NCBI GenBank assembly: GCA_033398695.1
Contig: CM065811.1
Coordinates: forward strand, 115,987,501 to 116,051,500
Source: Orobanche coerulescens
Lineage: Eukaryota; Streptophyta; Magnoliopsida; Lamiales; Orobanchaceae
DNA: 64,000 nucleotides
Direction of reading: 5' to 3'
A program made the translations under genes and the position numbers. The notes beneath the pieces were generated by a model. That model saw nothing but the letters and a program-made list of their open reading frames with translations. It searched no databases and had not been told where the DNA came from. Below are positions 45,400-58,209 of the stretch, one piece after another (positions within the stretch are counted from its first letter, which is position 1; every line of letters begins with the position of its first letter).

Positions 45400-45740
45400 T
45401 GTTGGTATGAATCGGATATTTGCGCCGTTTTGTGCGGAAGCGTAAATAAATTGCGGAAATAAATCACACAAAGATTTATAGAGGTTCGGCTATTAACGAA
45501 GCCTACGTCCTCTCTCGATGTATCTTTTTCCTTAGGCTTAAGATCAAAACCTCTACGCCTCTCTTCTATCGGTCGAGGGATTACCGTTACAAGCTCGTCT
45601 TCTATCGGTCCGAGTAAAACCGTTTTTCCTTTTCTATTGGATAAGGAATCAACCACTCTAGCTTTCTATCGGTACTAGATAAACCTCACTAAGATAGCGA
45701 TTGTGATTCTAACAATGCCGGATCCTTGATCCTAATAACA

Positions 45741-46080
45741 CACTACACCAAAATGGCCCTTTTGTAATGGTAATAAACCGTTACAATAAATATTTGTAAC
45801 GGTTTTTGTCCGTTACAATTTGGGCGTCATAAATGATTTTGTAACGGTGTGAAACCGTAACGAAAAATAGCAATATAACTGTTACAAATTTTGGTTTGTA
45901 ACAAATTTTGTAACAGTAATAAACTGTTACAAACTTAATTATTGTAACGGAAAATAACCATTACTAAACATTATTTCCGTTACTAAGGCTAATTATCAAC
46001 CAATGTTATTTATGAATTTGTAACGGTTTTTTACTGTTACTTCTTGCATATCCGTTACCAAATTTTTAATTGTTACTTCT
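45741..46080. repeat. CACTA left TIR and subterminal repeats
   Basis: At least nine TAACGGT/CCGTTAC words in both directions after the TIR (e.g. 45776, 45797, 45812, 45840, 45945). In En/Spm such repeats bind the TNPA protein. Confidence 0.8.
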
Positions 46081-46337
46081 TGCATATACTTTAAATTATA
46101 TTGTCAAATCTTGTATTTTCCATATCCATTTACAATAGTCACATCCAACAATACATCATACAAAAATGAAAAATAATATTTATCCAAAATGCAAAAACAT
46201 CAACCTCCATTAAAAACTTTCCAAATCCACACACAAGTACAAAAGGAAGTCCACATCACATACTAGGTAAATATTAAAACATCCATAAGTCTAAAAGTCC
46301 ATCTACATACTAACCAAATATCCAAAAATAATAAAAA

Positions 46338-49300
46338 CTAAATACTCTTCAACCATGCTTCGAACCACATTAAATAACCTCCTGCAACATAGGAAGAAAA
46401 AGTTTCACCTTGGGGATAAATTAATGGCGCATCAGGTTCAAGCACTTCATCGATATGAACCTTCTTCTCACCGATACCAATCAACCTACCATGACAAATT
46501 TGAGCTGTAGAATCGGTCACAATGTACCCCTTTGCCACTTCTTTACGTTGGGCATCAATTAAGATAACTTGTGGTTTGTCATGCGAAGAAGGCATAGAGA
46601 CGGGGCTCGGAGGAAACACATTATCCACATTGTTGTTTAGACTACAAGGGCAATGAATGGAGTTAGAAGCATACTCACTTCTAGGTTGCGGTGAACTTTC
46701 TCTAATAGTGTGGTTGTACTTAGGGAATGCTATATCCATTGCGCTCTATGTTTCAAAAAAGATTTGAGATATAATTAACAACTACATAAGTAATAAATAT
46801 CTATTACCATAAGTATAAGCACTTGTAGTTCTACCTGAATAGCTTCATTGATATAATTCTTAAACGCCACATCTTCGCCTTGTTCATCTTTCTTCGATTT
46901 GCTTTTTACCACTGCAATGCCAAGTTGAATCATTTGCCTTTTTGTCATATTCGAACCCATTCCATGAACTCGACCCTTTTTATCCTTCCCGAGCACTTTG
47001 GCCACTGGGTCAATCTCAAGATTTGTAGAAGAAATTCCTTCACTTTTTTCCTTATCCCTTGCCTCCTTGATTTGATCCTATCAAAGTTACAAGTTCAAGA
47101 ATATAACTAAATTAGAAGATCATAAAATGAAATCTGTAACTCCTCATGTATAATTTCGCCAAAAACTAGACACACCAACTAAGTAACACTATTATGCACC
47201 TATAGTAATGATATCACCAACAGATTACAACTAAATCAAGCAATTAACAAATTTTAAACCTAAGTTTGACTATTTATTGAATATACCACTGATTTTATGC
47301 TACTATTAGCCCATTCTATCCTAATGTCGACTAATTGCACAGAACAAACAGTTAAAGAACAACTACAACTCTCAACAAACAGCAGATCCAAACACTCTAT
47401 ATCCTAGCAGATTAGAACTTTTGTGAAGCTGAGTCGAGTTTTAATGAATTAAACAACCACCTATGCTCATGTTATAATCAAATAAGCTGAACTAAGCATA
47501 GAAACACAGAGATCCACTACAATCCTCACAGAATCACAGCAATGCTAGTATGGACAGATTCAAATGAGCACACAAGCAGATATGATGAAACAAGTTGCAA
47601 TAAAGGTATAACTAATCAAATAAGCTCTAACATGCATGCAACAAACTAATGGAACAGTAACAACTATTAAGAAAAGATCTATACTAGCAAACTAAAAAAT
47701 GCACTTTGAAGCTTGAAAATGGAAACTAGGAACTTACAAAAACACCCTCAGCTCAAACAGGGGGTCTCCTGAGGCTAGCCTATCTTTAGATAGGCCAAAC
47801 ACTTCCTAACAATTATGCAGGACGACAACATTTGGCATGTTGTCAAATTTTCTAGTTTATGAAAATTTCACTAAGTATAGTGAAATTCGCTAGCCCCCGG
47901 TCAAAGTATATCGGTAAGAGTGTTCCTACACTCATTTTTTGCTTTTTCTAATAGTTATGGTATAAATTTTTGTTTTTAAACAGCCCCAAAAAAGCTACAA
48001 AACATGTAGTATAGTTCGACACAACACAGACTCTTTTACTTAAATTAAGTTAAACTTTACGAAGTTCACGTGAATGGTAATATCTATCACTTGTTTACCT
48101 AATCATTTCTCCTGTTTGTAGGATGAAAAATAATATTGTCGGCATGGAAACAAACATGGAACAGCTTCTGGAAAAGGTGTTTGGTACAGATTTGTTTTGG
48201 TTACTGGCCAACTCTAAAGTGAAGGATTTACAAAAAACGGACAACTCTCACTGATAAGTTGTAACATCAGGTTGTTTTTCTCGTCATGTGCCAAGAGTGA
48301 GCATCTATCATAAATTAGTGGAATATAAATATGTCGCTTAAGAGAATCATTTACTGATTAATAGAATTGCCACGTCAGGTCAGATGTGATGAAAAATATT
48401 CTGTGCAAAAACAACACGAAAATAGCCACAAAAATAGATCCAAAACAGCCCACAAGAGCACGACAACAAACCACCACAAAACTATACAATAATAGCACCA
48501 AAACTGTCCAAAAAAATAACACCAAAACTGTTTGGGGTAAGTGACTTTAAAGTGTCAAAATAGATTTACTTACATAAAAGGGTTTAACACTTGGCAACAC
48601 GCAAACACCATCTTCATTTTCACGCCCCACTAGCCAGCTATCTGTTCGGGTAAATGTTTTCGTTGGATCCGCTTCTTTCTGAAATTTTAAAATATTATGA
48701 CTTGGATTAGAACAATATCTCTCAACTAGAAGTATAAACAATATTATACACTCACCAAGTTATAGGTTTTTGTCAGAACTACAACGCCCGAGAGCATGTG
48801 AAATGATGTTCTTTTTCCGATTTTCTTTATTCTTGGCATTTTGAACCTCCTTTTTTGGACATTTTTCATTTTCAACAAACTTTTTCCAAATAATTGGGTC
48901 AATCCGATTAGGCGGCTCCTTGTTATCTAAATAGGCCCTTAGTGTGCCTTTGTGTGACCGGTAATACTGGCTCCACCCACTGCATAACAATGGTTGGGCG
49001 ACCTCTTCAGGAACATCTAGGTCAAATTCATCCTGTACATAGATTATGCTATGAATATAGTTAGTCTAGAGTTTTACAATAAGTTATTGTAATCTAAGTT
49101 CTAAACGTTCCAATTTTCTAGTCTTACAATAAGTTAATTAATGCTTACCATCAAGTTCCTCCACACATCGTCTTTAAAATTTTTTGGCACATATCTCCAA
49201 TCTGTGTAATGAATGGGTACACGAGCCCAAATAATCTCTCCGACACGTGTACTCCACTTGCTAGCATTTGGTCCCACTGGTTTTCCATTGATTTCAATAA

Positions 49301-49412
49301 TCAGAGACAATTTTGCTTTTTTACCTTTATCTTTCTGTGATTGAGTTTGGGTCGGTGATGAAGAAGTCGGATCCTTTGAACCTGTACCTGATGACATAGT
49401 TGATACTTCCAA
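46338..49412 (-). CDS. CACTA second gene: TNP1/TNPA-like (Ptta/En/Spm transposase family), multi-exon
   Basis: Exon-like ORFs in order: 49412-49134 (S/T/K-rich start, then IIWARVPIHYTDWRYVPKNF and FKDDVW), 48990-48760 (GWSQYYRSHKGTLRAYL, RIDPIIWKKFVENEK), 48741-48547 (DPTKTFTRTDSWLVGREN), 47005-46775 (GRVHGMGSNMTKRQMIQLG) and 46739-46338. The W-Y-R-H, NKE/KNKENRKK, HALGR and RVHGMG stretches are those of Transposase_24-type proteins that accompany TNP2 in plant CACTA elements. The gaps have plausible intron ends, so I take it as one spliced gene. Likely role: binding the subterminal repeats. Exact exon limits are uncertain. Confidence 0.7.
47130..48540. other. Intron-like AT-rich part of CACTA second gene
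   Basis: No coding signal. Includes a short T-rich/purine stretch near 47830-47960 and loose repeats of ACAACACGAAAATAGCC-like phrases near 48420-48530. Probably intron. Confidence 0.4.
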
Positions 49413-49506
49413 ACTACAAAAAAGTAAAGAAAAGAAAAGGAATAAAAACAGGTCAACATTGATTAGACCATCAAGTTTAAAAAAGGATTAAGTATAAATA
49501 GAATAA

Positions 49507-50265
49507 ATAAAGCAAAATGTTAAGTAGCGTTACACTAGCTTTGCAATATTTTTTTTTTTTTGGCTTGAATGCATGTCTTGTATATCAAAATAAAGCATAA
49601 AATGGAACCAGAACTGGGTATAACAGCACCCTATAACAGCAACCTGCCAGTAGGAGACCAAACAAACCAAGCCGACTAACAAGAAAGTGGTTCGATTTGG
49701 CGAGCAGAGCTTTGTAAAGGAAGAGATTACAATAAAGGGAAAATAATATCAACCATGAAAAGCAAGAAGACAAGGAGAAAGATTCTGATTCCTACATGCC
49801 CGGCCCATTGGATTCGTGTCTTCTTTTTTTTCATATCGCCGAGACACTAGAACAAAATCAATGTTGACCCGTGTCATATTTGACTATTTCAGTGGATAAA
49901 GTGAGCGCATTCCAAGGTTAGGCGCCAGAGAGGGACTACTGGTTAGCTGTCCTTCTCGAAAAAAACGAACTACTGCAAAAGCGCGTCCAGACCGATCATT
50001 CCACCTTTTATGCTTGTATCTAGAAAGTCACGAAAGCTCTTCTTCAATTATATTCTTACCAAGATTGCCAATGAAAAGATTATTGCAAGCAGGGAGGGTT
50101 GTCTTTGGTATTCTGGACAGAAATTACAAAAGGTTCACAAAACTAAAGCAAAATGTTAAGTAGCATTACATTAGCTTTGCAATATTAGCAATTACAAAAG
50201 GTTCACAAAAGGTTCACAAAACCAAAGCAAAATGTTAAGTAGCGTTACACTAGCTTTGCAATATT
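49507..50265. repeat. Three direct copies of a 40-base phrase in the CACTA
   Basis: AAAGCAAAATGTTAAGTAGC..TTACA.TAGCTTTGCAATATT at about 49511, 50148 and 50224. The last two are about 76 bases apart with TTACAAAAGGTTCACAAAA between them. The first is cut from the others by the insertion at 49549-50140. Confidence 0.8.
49549..50140 (-). mobile_element. Poly(A)-tailed retroposed sequence inside the CACTA
   Basis: The left edge is a run of about 13 T, i.e. a poly(A) tail on the minus strand, and the sequence inside has no relation to the CACTA genes. It reads like an mRNA 3' end (long non-coding AT-mixed part) preceded by GC-mixed pieces, as in a processed copy or a truncated LINE. Flanked by the repeat described at 49507-50265. 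Source unknown. Confidence 0.5.
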
Positions 50266-53200
50266 AGTAATTTTTTGAGGTGTGGCTGTTCTTCAAGAGT
50301 GGACTGGAAATCAGTAGGTATCTCTAAATCGTTAACTCGACTTGTCAGCCTCTTCGGTGCATTTATAACAACCCACCAACTGGGGTTTTGAAGATCTCTG
50401 GAATAGAATACTTGTGATGCTTCAGAAGCAAGAATAACGGGTTCATCTAGCACATTGTCGATACTCTTAAACCTCTCAAAATTTACTATGACTAAGTCAG
50501 AGTCTGAACAATGTTTACATCCATTAACTTTATCCTCAACTCTTACCCAATCACAGTAAAATACAACCTCCTTAAATATTGTGTAATCCAATTCTATTAT
50601 TTGTCTTATAATCCCATACCACATAGTCCGTGCTTCTTTCAAATTCTTATCACTTTTTTTTGCCCTAAATTCTATCAATGCCTTCACGCGAACACCACTA
50701 TCTTGAGTAGAAACTGTGTCATCATGATACTTCGGAGAGAACACATAACCATTAACTTGATACTTCTTAAAAGTTTTAACCTTGTGCAATGGCCCTTGAA
50801 CTAACCTCCATAACATTTCTTTCGACTCTATCTCATTAGACCTCAACAACTGTGCATTCCACAAAAAAAATGCTATTACAAAGTGTTTACTTAAGGAAAG
50901 TTTGTAGTACATATATGAAATTACGAAATCACCTTTTCGTATGCCCATGGAATGAAAGATGTTTGCTCCTCAATTTTTGACAATTTGATCCCTTTTCCTT
51001 TCCCACTAGTGGCTAAAGACCGTTTATACTCACTGCACAAAACCGTGAATCTTAAAAGTTCAAATATTAATTTCTAATGCAATATAAGTCAGCATAACTT
51101 TGAAATTAGACGAACCTATAGTATTCATCTAGTCCGTCGACATCAAGTCGAAATAGTAGCCACCTTCGTATTTGTTGAAACTGATTTGTTTCCAAAATTA
51201 TATCTTTATCCTCAAGTAAAGGACCTTCATCGGAAAACTCTCCATCTTCGTCCAGAAATGCTTTGTGAGTACGTTTGTGATTCCCATCTAGAGGATTTGG
51301 CATATACTCCATACAATGTCTTACAGACTCAGCAACAATGTAAGATTCTGCGATTGACCCTTCAACATATCTCTTATTACTACGAATATCTTTAAAGTCT
51401 TTCATCGATCTGTATTTTCAAAAATTAATATGTTATACATCATTTGCATATAAAATTGGGGTATATGCAATGAAGTGTTAAACAGGTTTCTTTATCTTTC
51501 AATGGGATACATCCATCGACTTCCTGTTGGTCCACAAATCAAAGCTTCATCCGCAAGGTGAACAATAAGATGGATGCTGATATCAAAGAAAGAAGGTGGA
51601 AAATGTTTTTCGAGTATGCACAATGCCTCCACAACCATATATTTTGCTCTTTGGATGTCCTTGCGGATTAAAACTTTTGAGCATAATATGTTGAAAAACA
51701 AGCTTAATTGTTGGATTGCTCGTCTTAAATCTCGGTGCTTTAAATATTCCAAAATTACGTGATAGTCATGTGACTTCATTGAGTGCAACTTAGGTGGGTT
51801 GATACTAACAATGTTGCTCAAATTAGATGAAAAGCTAGAAGGGAGCTTTAAGTCCTTCAAAATTTGACAAAATTGTTGTTTCTCCTGTTTATCTAACAAG
51901 AAGGACGCTTTCGGCTTCACTTGCTTACTGGTTTGTCCATCTATTTTCATCCACTGGCCACTATGTATACCCATCTCCTTCATGTCAAGCCTCGCATTTA
52001 TTGTATCCTTTGTTTTGGCTTTGTCATCAAGGATTGTGCTTATTAAGTGCTCCGCAACATTTTTCTCCGTGTGCATCAGATCAAGAACATGGCGAACTTG
52101 ATGATACCCCCAATACTCCAAATTAAAAAGGATTGATCTTTTATACCATGCCTCCTTCACTTCTTCATTCTCATCTAAATCACCACTCTTTCGCTTCTTA
52201 CTTGTGTCTTTGGGAACCTTTCCTGGAGTATACTCAAATTCACTTACCTTCTTTAAAAGTGCATCTCCAAATAAACGTGGTGGTGGATCTGCATATTCTG
52301 ATGTTTTAAGCCCCAAAGTTTTACCGCCCCTGAATGGGTGATCCTTGTTGAGGAACAAACGATAGTTAGTGTAAACTACCTTATGGGAATTATTTAGTCG
52401 AATGGATGGAGTTTGATCACATAAACAGGACAAGCTTTATATCCATGAGTTACACAACCAGATAAGTTGCCGTACGCAGGAAAGTCATGGATCCCCCACA
52501 TGAGCATAGCTTTCAAGGTAAAAGGCTTCATTTCATACATATCATAAGCAGGAACACCTTCTTCCCATAGTATCTTCAACTCTTCCACAAGTGGTCAGAA
52601 AAACATCTATGTCTTGACCTGGAGCCTTAGGGCCAGGTATCAACAAAGACAACATTTGAAACTCTCTTTTCATGCACAATGAGGGGGGAAGATTATATGG
52701 TATAGTAATAACGGGCCAACAACTATAACTAGATGATTGAATACCACGTGGATTAAACCCATCGGTGGCTATCGCTAGCCAAACATTACGATTTTCTTTG
52801 GCAAAATCTGGCCACCTATTCTTAAACATTCTCCACTGGGATGAATCGGATGGGTGGCGTTGATAATCCCAGCAACTTGTAGCTCGATCGTGCCATGTAA
52901 ACTCTCGTGCTATCCACGGTACAGTATAGAATCTAAGTAGCCTTGGAATTATAGGGAAATGCCTCAACACTTTGCGAGGTTCTTTGTGAATACTCCCCTT
53001 TTTCCTTTTGGTAACCGCATATCGTGGTTCCCTGCATTGAGGACATTCCTCCTTTTCTTCATTCTCCTTCCAGTACAAAACACAATTATTAGTGCATGCA
53101 TGAATGAAAGAGGCCTTCATTCCTAGGTCTTTCATCATACTCTTCATATGGGGATACTTTTCTGGAAGTGTATTCCCACTCGGCAGCCACTTTTTCAAGA

Positions 53201-53825
53201 TATTCAATAACGCCGTCACACTATTTCCGGACCACCCAAATTGCTTCTTTAAATTGTGTAACTCCACAATAGCCGAAAGAGTCGTCTCAGAACCCTCACA
53301 CGATGGATATAACTTCTCAGTTGCTAATCTCTTATACTCATCGTACTTTTTATCGGCAACACTAGGTTCAAGAATAAGTTCAGGTTCAGCACATCGAGCA
53401 TAAGCAAAAGCTTCATCATGTACACCGTAAGCCGCATCAACAAGATTCTCTATACCATTCCCTTCATCCCTATTGTTATTTAAAGGACCAATGTTTTCTT
53501 CTACATCAACGGGATCCGTGTTTTCCAAAGAAGGATTCTCCCCATGCAAAAACCACCGGGTGTAGTGCTTGGTAATTCCATACCAAATCAAATGTTTTCG
53601 GATATCTACGGCCGAATGTCGCAACTTATTTTTACACTTCACACAAGGGCAAAGAATGGTCGACAACTTTAGAACGTCGTTTTTTACTGTAAACTCGATG
53701 AATTCTTCAACTCCTTTTATATAAGTTGGGTGTAATCTATTAGCCTCATTCATCCATTGTTTATTGATTGGCCCAGACATTCTGAAAGGGTAAAATTTAT
53801 TGGTATTTAACCCCTCATTTCTCAT
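50250..53825 (-). CDS. CACTA first gene: TNP2/TNPD-like transposase, multi-exon
   Basis: 53825-52542 starts with the transposase-associated zinc domain (MSGPINKQWMNEANRL, LCPCVKCKNK, RKHLIWYGI..YTRWFLHGE). The TNP2 core follows (HACTNNCVLYWKENEEKEECPQC, RHFPIIPRLLRFY, WHDRATSCWDYQRHPSDS, WLAIATDGFNP). It is joined in shifted frames to 52588-52394 and 52433-51492 (YRLFLNKDHPFRGGK, ..EYWGYHQVRHVLDLMHTEKNVAEHL, then a DUF4218-like end LILVHLADEA-type). 51405-51106 and 50948-50250 carry a DUF4216-like region (WYGIIRQIIELDYTIFKEVVFYCDWV). Domain order is that of plant TNP2. Frame changes near 52560 and 52430 may be introns or real frameshifts. Confidence 0.82.
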
Positions 53826-55655
53826 TAGGAAGGAATTAAGAGTATTGCAAAACTGGTTAACTAACTTAAGCTATAAACCTACTGGAGCTAATCTTAACAT
53901 ACAACTCAGAGATTCATCCGCATGCATTCAACTTCACAGTAAAAATAGGGGGACATGCCTCCTTTACTAATTATAGGAAAAATGGAAAAAAATGGAAACA
54001 AAATATTTTTAAGGGTGATTGTAAAGGCACCCTTCATTTTTTTTATTTATACACCCTTTTTTAATAAAAAGTAAAATTATTTGAAAACCAACGATTTATT
54101 TTTAAGCATCCTCATTTTAGCATCCTCATTTTATCATCTAAATCATAATAAAAAAATTTATGCCCTTCTCCTTTCTAACAGTGTTGTGACAAAATTAGGA
54201 TGAATTGAAAATTCGGCTAGAAACAAGAAGCTTCTTTTGGCAGCAAAAAGAACTGTAGAACTTGCGACATTCAAACAAACTCTTTTCTATCAACTTGTAC
54301 AATTTTTACTCCCAGGTGAAAAATGAAAAGAAACAAAGGAAATAAATGAAAGACAAACAGCACAATAATATTATGATCCATTGAGTCACTTGGTCAGACA
54401 AAGAGCAACTGCTAGTTTAAAATAAGTCAAGCAGTATTCTTATTAAAATTTGAGAAAATACCATACTCTACTTAAAAAAAAATCATAAACACAGTCTACT
54501 AACTGCCTCATCCTGTTTTGGGTTAATACTGTTTAGATCCATTTGTCCAACAACATAATCTAAGTTAAATATAATAGAAGAATCTATTTTGTGGATGCCT
54601 AAAGTAACAAGAACAGACAACTGAACACTAACCAAACAATCAATTCAGATCCACTCAAAAGAAGACCGAAGAAACTATCAAATGTAGCTTATCTCCTTAC
54701 CTGAAAATGAAGAATGGTTGATTTTACAGATCTGGTATTCTGCCAAAACTCATAAAATACACCACCTTTCTTCGTTAACTTGCATTCCTGACAAACCCAA
54801 ACAGAAGACAAAACTCACTTAATATCAATTCTGCTTCATCATCAACATCGCATGCATCTTAATCCCAACTATAATGGGTCGCTGACTGGAAGATGATAGT
54901 ATCAGCTAATGGTCAAGATTAGATAACAGTATAAAATCATGCAAAATGCAAGAATGGTTGATTTTAGTTGCCCTATCTAACACCTGCCCGATTTTTTAGA
55001 ACAACTGAAGCTGAGAATTTCCAATTTTTACATGCTCACTATGAAGCCTATATCAGTGCTGTATCGACAATACAGATAGTTGTTCATCAAAATCATTTTT
55101 ACCCGAAATCCCTAATAATCACTACCCTAATTTCCAATTGTTCTGGAATTCTCGTGCTCAATATAGAATACGATAGTTGTTCATCAAAATCATTGGCGGA
55201 AGAACAACAATCGAATAAAATACGATAGTTGTTCAACATATTAAAGAATCGAATTAAATCGAAATGCAAAAACAACTTGAAAGCATGAGAAATACCTATG
55301 TATGAGAAATATTCTTGCATCTAACTGAATCTTCCAAGTGGATTCGATTCAGTTGATGCCCTTGATCTCTCTTCGATTTTGATTAACGTACGATACATTC
55401 AAGTACTGAAGATTATTGCCACCGAAATCTGATTGTTGAAGAACGAATAGTTTAGGGTTTTAGGGTTCGTCAATAGAGGAGAGTTTTAGGATTCGTCACC
55501 TGTTAGTAAACACTGTAGAAAGAAAAAGATGAAGAATGTGTTTTAGGGTTCGTCAATAGCGGGAGATGGTGAAAACTTTGGCGCCTGGTTTTCGATGGTG
55601 AAATACTGAGCTCGGGTAAGGGAAAGGGATTTTGTTTAGTTATTAACTTTTTCAT
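53826..55655 (-). other. CACTA 5' region upstream of TNP2
   Basis: No reliable coding. AT-rich with repeats such as ATCATTTTAGCATCCTCATTTTA near 54110 and ATGCAAGAATGGTTGATTTTA (54704 and 54948). Likely leader and introns of the first gene. Confidence 0.4.
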
Positions 55656-55881
55656 ATGTAATAAGTTTTTTTTTAATTATCTAAGTAACCAATAAAACCC
55701 GTTACAAACCTTTTGTTAATTCGTTACTTATTTAATAAACACGGTACCAAAATTATGGGGCCAATTTGTAACGGATATTTTTTTTTTGTAACGGACTTTG
55801 TTTGTTACAAATCTGTGATGGATTTATTCCGTTACAAAGACCAAAAAATGAGTGTTACAAATTAGGTAAAATGGTGTAGTG
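55656..55881. repeat. CACTA right TIR and subterminal repeats
   Basis: CCGTTACAAACC (about 55699), GTAACGGATATT, GTAACGGACTTTG, TCCGTTACAAAG and the inverted CACTACACCATTTTACC end. Confidence 0.8.
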
Positions 55882-56105
55882 ACACCGAATCAAATCGTAT
55901 CTTTTCTTTTTCTCGCTCGTGTATAATGTTGAATGTATAAACACTCAAACTAACAATATAAGCTCAATATTACAACAACAATGTAAGTATATGATTCTCA
56001 GATGAATATATCGTTTGCTTGAAGTTGTTGTACTCAAACAATACCATATGAATGGTATTTATAGGCATTTCCCATAAACTAGCCGTTGCTGGCTGTTTTG
56101 ACTTG

Positions 56106-56532
56106 CTAGCGTGCGCTAGCCTTCCTCTGGTAGCGTGCGCTAATATCTTAGCGTGCCTGTAGCGTGCGCTAGACTGTTCCCGATTTGATCCGGTAACCGT
56201 TTCTTCTTTAGCGTACGTTATGCCTTCTGCCTTACGTACGTAACCTTCTTGTATTAGCGTGCGTTAATAACACATTGTAGCGTGCGCTAATCCAATATAT
56301 CCGTTGCATGGATTGTCAAAGTATCCGTTTGATATGCTGACTTCATTGCATACGTTATTCTGTGTTTGAATTCCTTCACAACGGTAACAAGGCTCGATAG
56401 CGTGCGTTAATGATACCGTGTAGCGTGCGCTATCCCAACAGCTGACTTCACTTCAGCTTACTTCGAAACTTGGCTGAAATGCAGATTTCTTCCCGTTAGC
56501 GTGCGCTAACATATATGCTTTAGTGTGCGCTA
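56106..56532. repeat. Reiterated TAGCGTGCGCTA words in solo LTR
   Basis: Six exact copies at 56106, 56131, 56160, 56278, 56421 and 56497, and several near copies (TAGCGTGCGTTA at 56255 and 56398, TAGTGTGCGCTA at 56521, a clipped one at 56149). Average spacing is about 40 bases. The word is nearly palindromic. Confidence 0.9.
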
Positions 56533-56666
56533 ATGCAGTCCAGATTGCAACTTTTTGCGTCTTCATCTGCATCGTCGTTTTGCTTCGCCTTAATGTTGTT
56601 TTGTTGTTTAGCAACTTTAATCATCAAAACACAAATTAAACAATGTGTGGAATAAATATTCCAACA

Positions 56667-58195
56667 TTTAGTAGGGATGTGCTTGTGACGTCAAGATTTT
56701 CATTAGAGTAGTTCGACCCTGTAAACCGGAAGGCGGGGGTCAACCTCGACGTGCATCTTGACGGGCAAGTAGCAGGTCCTACTGAATACCAAGATAGAAT
56801 TCTTTCTCCCGTTAGTGAGCGGGTTATATGTCCTATGCGGTTATTGGCAGATGAGATCATAAGTTTTTGGCCAAAGCATTGGAGCTAGTTGTATTAGATA
56901 CACGACAGCTCGATGATCTCGATTTGCATTAACGCATGCATAGCGTCAAGTACAGATAGGGTTTGACTGACCGTGACCCTATAACTTGATCGGGACATTT
57001 GAAAGAAGGGTTTATACGTATACTGGTATTCACGACAGAATGGTTCTTGAATGATCCCAATCATTCGTTCTCAGTTGGGGTACAGTGTAGGCCGCCAGGC
57101 TGGCTAGGTGGTGCTACTACTCTTTGGTTCCTCCCATTGCTGACTGAGACGGACCTACCGAGTCGCGCATTAGGATTGACGACGGAATGAATCAAGCTAA
57201 TTCTCTCATTATGTGTATTAGATATTGGATATCTAAATTTGGGACATTAGATGTCTAAATCGATTTATTGGATAAATTAATTTACGGCCTAATGAATTAA
57301 ATATATCACTAGGTGATTAATTTAATTCATGGATATAATTATTTCTTGGAGAAATTAATTATGTTGTAATGTATTTGATATGATGAAATTAATTGGATTA
57401 ATTAAACTATACAAATACATCGGGACGGAATCGTAGTTTATCTGTTTGGACTCTCGGGAGTCTGAAACGAACCGAACTCATCCATTTTCTCCATGGGCCG
57501 CCCCCCCTCCCATTTCTAGCCACCTTCCTTTTGTACTTATGTATTCATTCTTTAATGAATGATAATTGTGGAGGTGGGGTTAGATTCCCACATGCATGAG
57601 TTGTTGCAAGTGGTGGGGAGTTGAATAAGAATGTGAAGATGACTTTGATCTCACTACACTCAACTTTTGGAAGCCTTCCAACGTGTGTGTGTGAGAGAGA
57701 GAGAGAGAGAGAAAAAAACCATTTTTCTCAATTGTCTTCTTCATCTTCTTCATTCACTTCTTCTTTATTTTTCTTGGAGAAAATTGAGAGAAATTATTGA
57801 GAGAGATAGATATTCATACACTTAGAGTGATATTAATATCTATAACAAGCTTCATCACCTAGCTCTAGCCGTATCCTCGGAGGATAGCAAGGTGTTGTCA
57901 TTCCGTTCGTTTTTCCGGCGCGTGGCAAGTAGAGACGCGGTGCTTTCGGTGTCGGATCGTTCAAGGGCTTGAAGCGGAATAGATTCGTAAAGATCAAGCA
58001 AAGCTTGGGGAATAGCTCAAGAGAAGGTTATCCATTTAATCAACGGACTACGAGGGTATGTTTCTCGTATCTCTTGTATTTCGTTTTTGATATTCATATA
58101 TACGTAGCTCGATCGATCCTCGTAGGGATTCGGATCGAATTAATTTTCATTTTACCGCTTCCGTTGGGCCTTCGTTTTAGGCACCGAATCCCAAA
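56667..58195 (+). repeat. 5' LTR of the Copia element, left end missing
   Basis: About 1.5 kb. Its right limit is set by the primer site; the LTR end before it (GAATCCCAAAAG) lacks a clean CA, perhaps mutated. A microsatellite is at 57683-57717, then a TC-rich transcribed leader. The sequence from 63741 to the window edge does not extend far enough to compare. Confidence 0.7.
57683..57717. repeat. (GT)n(GA)n microsatellite
   Basis: GTGTGTGTGTGAGAGAGAGAGAGAGAGAG type run, followed by an A tract. Confidence 0.9.
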
Positions 58196-58197
58196 AG

Positions 58198-58209
58198 TGG
58201 TATCAGAGC
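58198..58209 (+). other. Primer binding site of the plus-strand Copia element
   Basis: TGGTATCAGAGC, the tRNA-iMet complement. Confidence 0.92.

Larger units (their letters stand above)
45741..55881 (-). mobile_element. CACTA (En/Spm) transposon, about 10.1 kb
   Basis: TIR CACTACACCAAAATGG on the left; the right end inverts to CACTACACCATTTTACC. Target duplication ACA at 45738-45740 and 55882-55884. Two genes on the minus strand: TNP2-like (50250-53825) then TNP1-like (46338-49412). Subterminal repeats of TTGTAACGG/CCGTTACAA are dense within about 350 bases of each end. Whether it can still move depends on introns and frames I cannot settle. Confidence 0.92.
45400..56666. repeat. SIRE-like solo LTR split by a CACTA transposon
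   Basis: The left piece 45400-45740 begins TGTTGG; the right piece 55885-56666 ends CCAACA. Without the CACTA and one ACA they make about 1.1 kb. The start (TTTGTGCGGAAGCGTAAATAA, AGAGGTTCGGCTATTAACGAAGCC) resembles in layout the LTR starts of the SIRE elements here. No internal region, primer site or second LTR is adjacent. The flanks (CCAAT and TTTAG) do not match. Confidence 0.7.
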
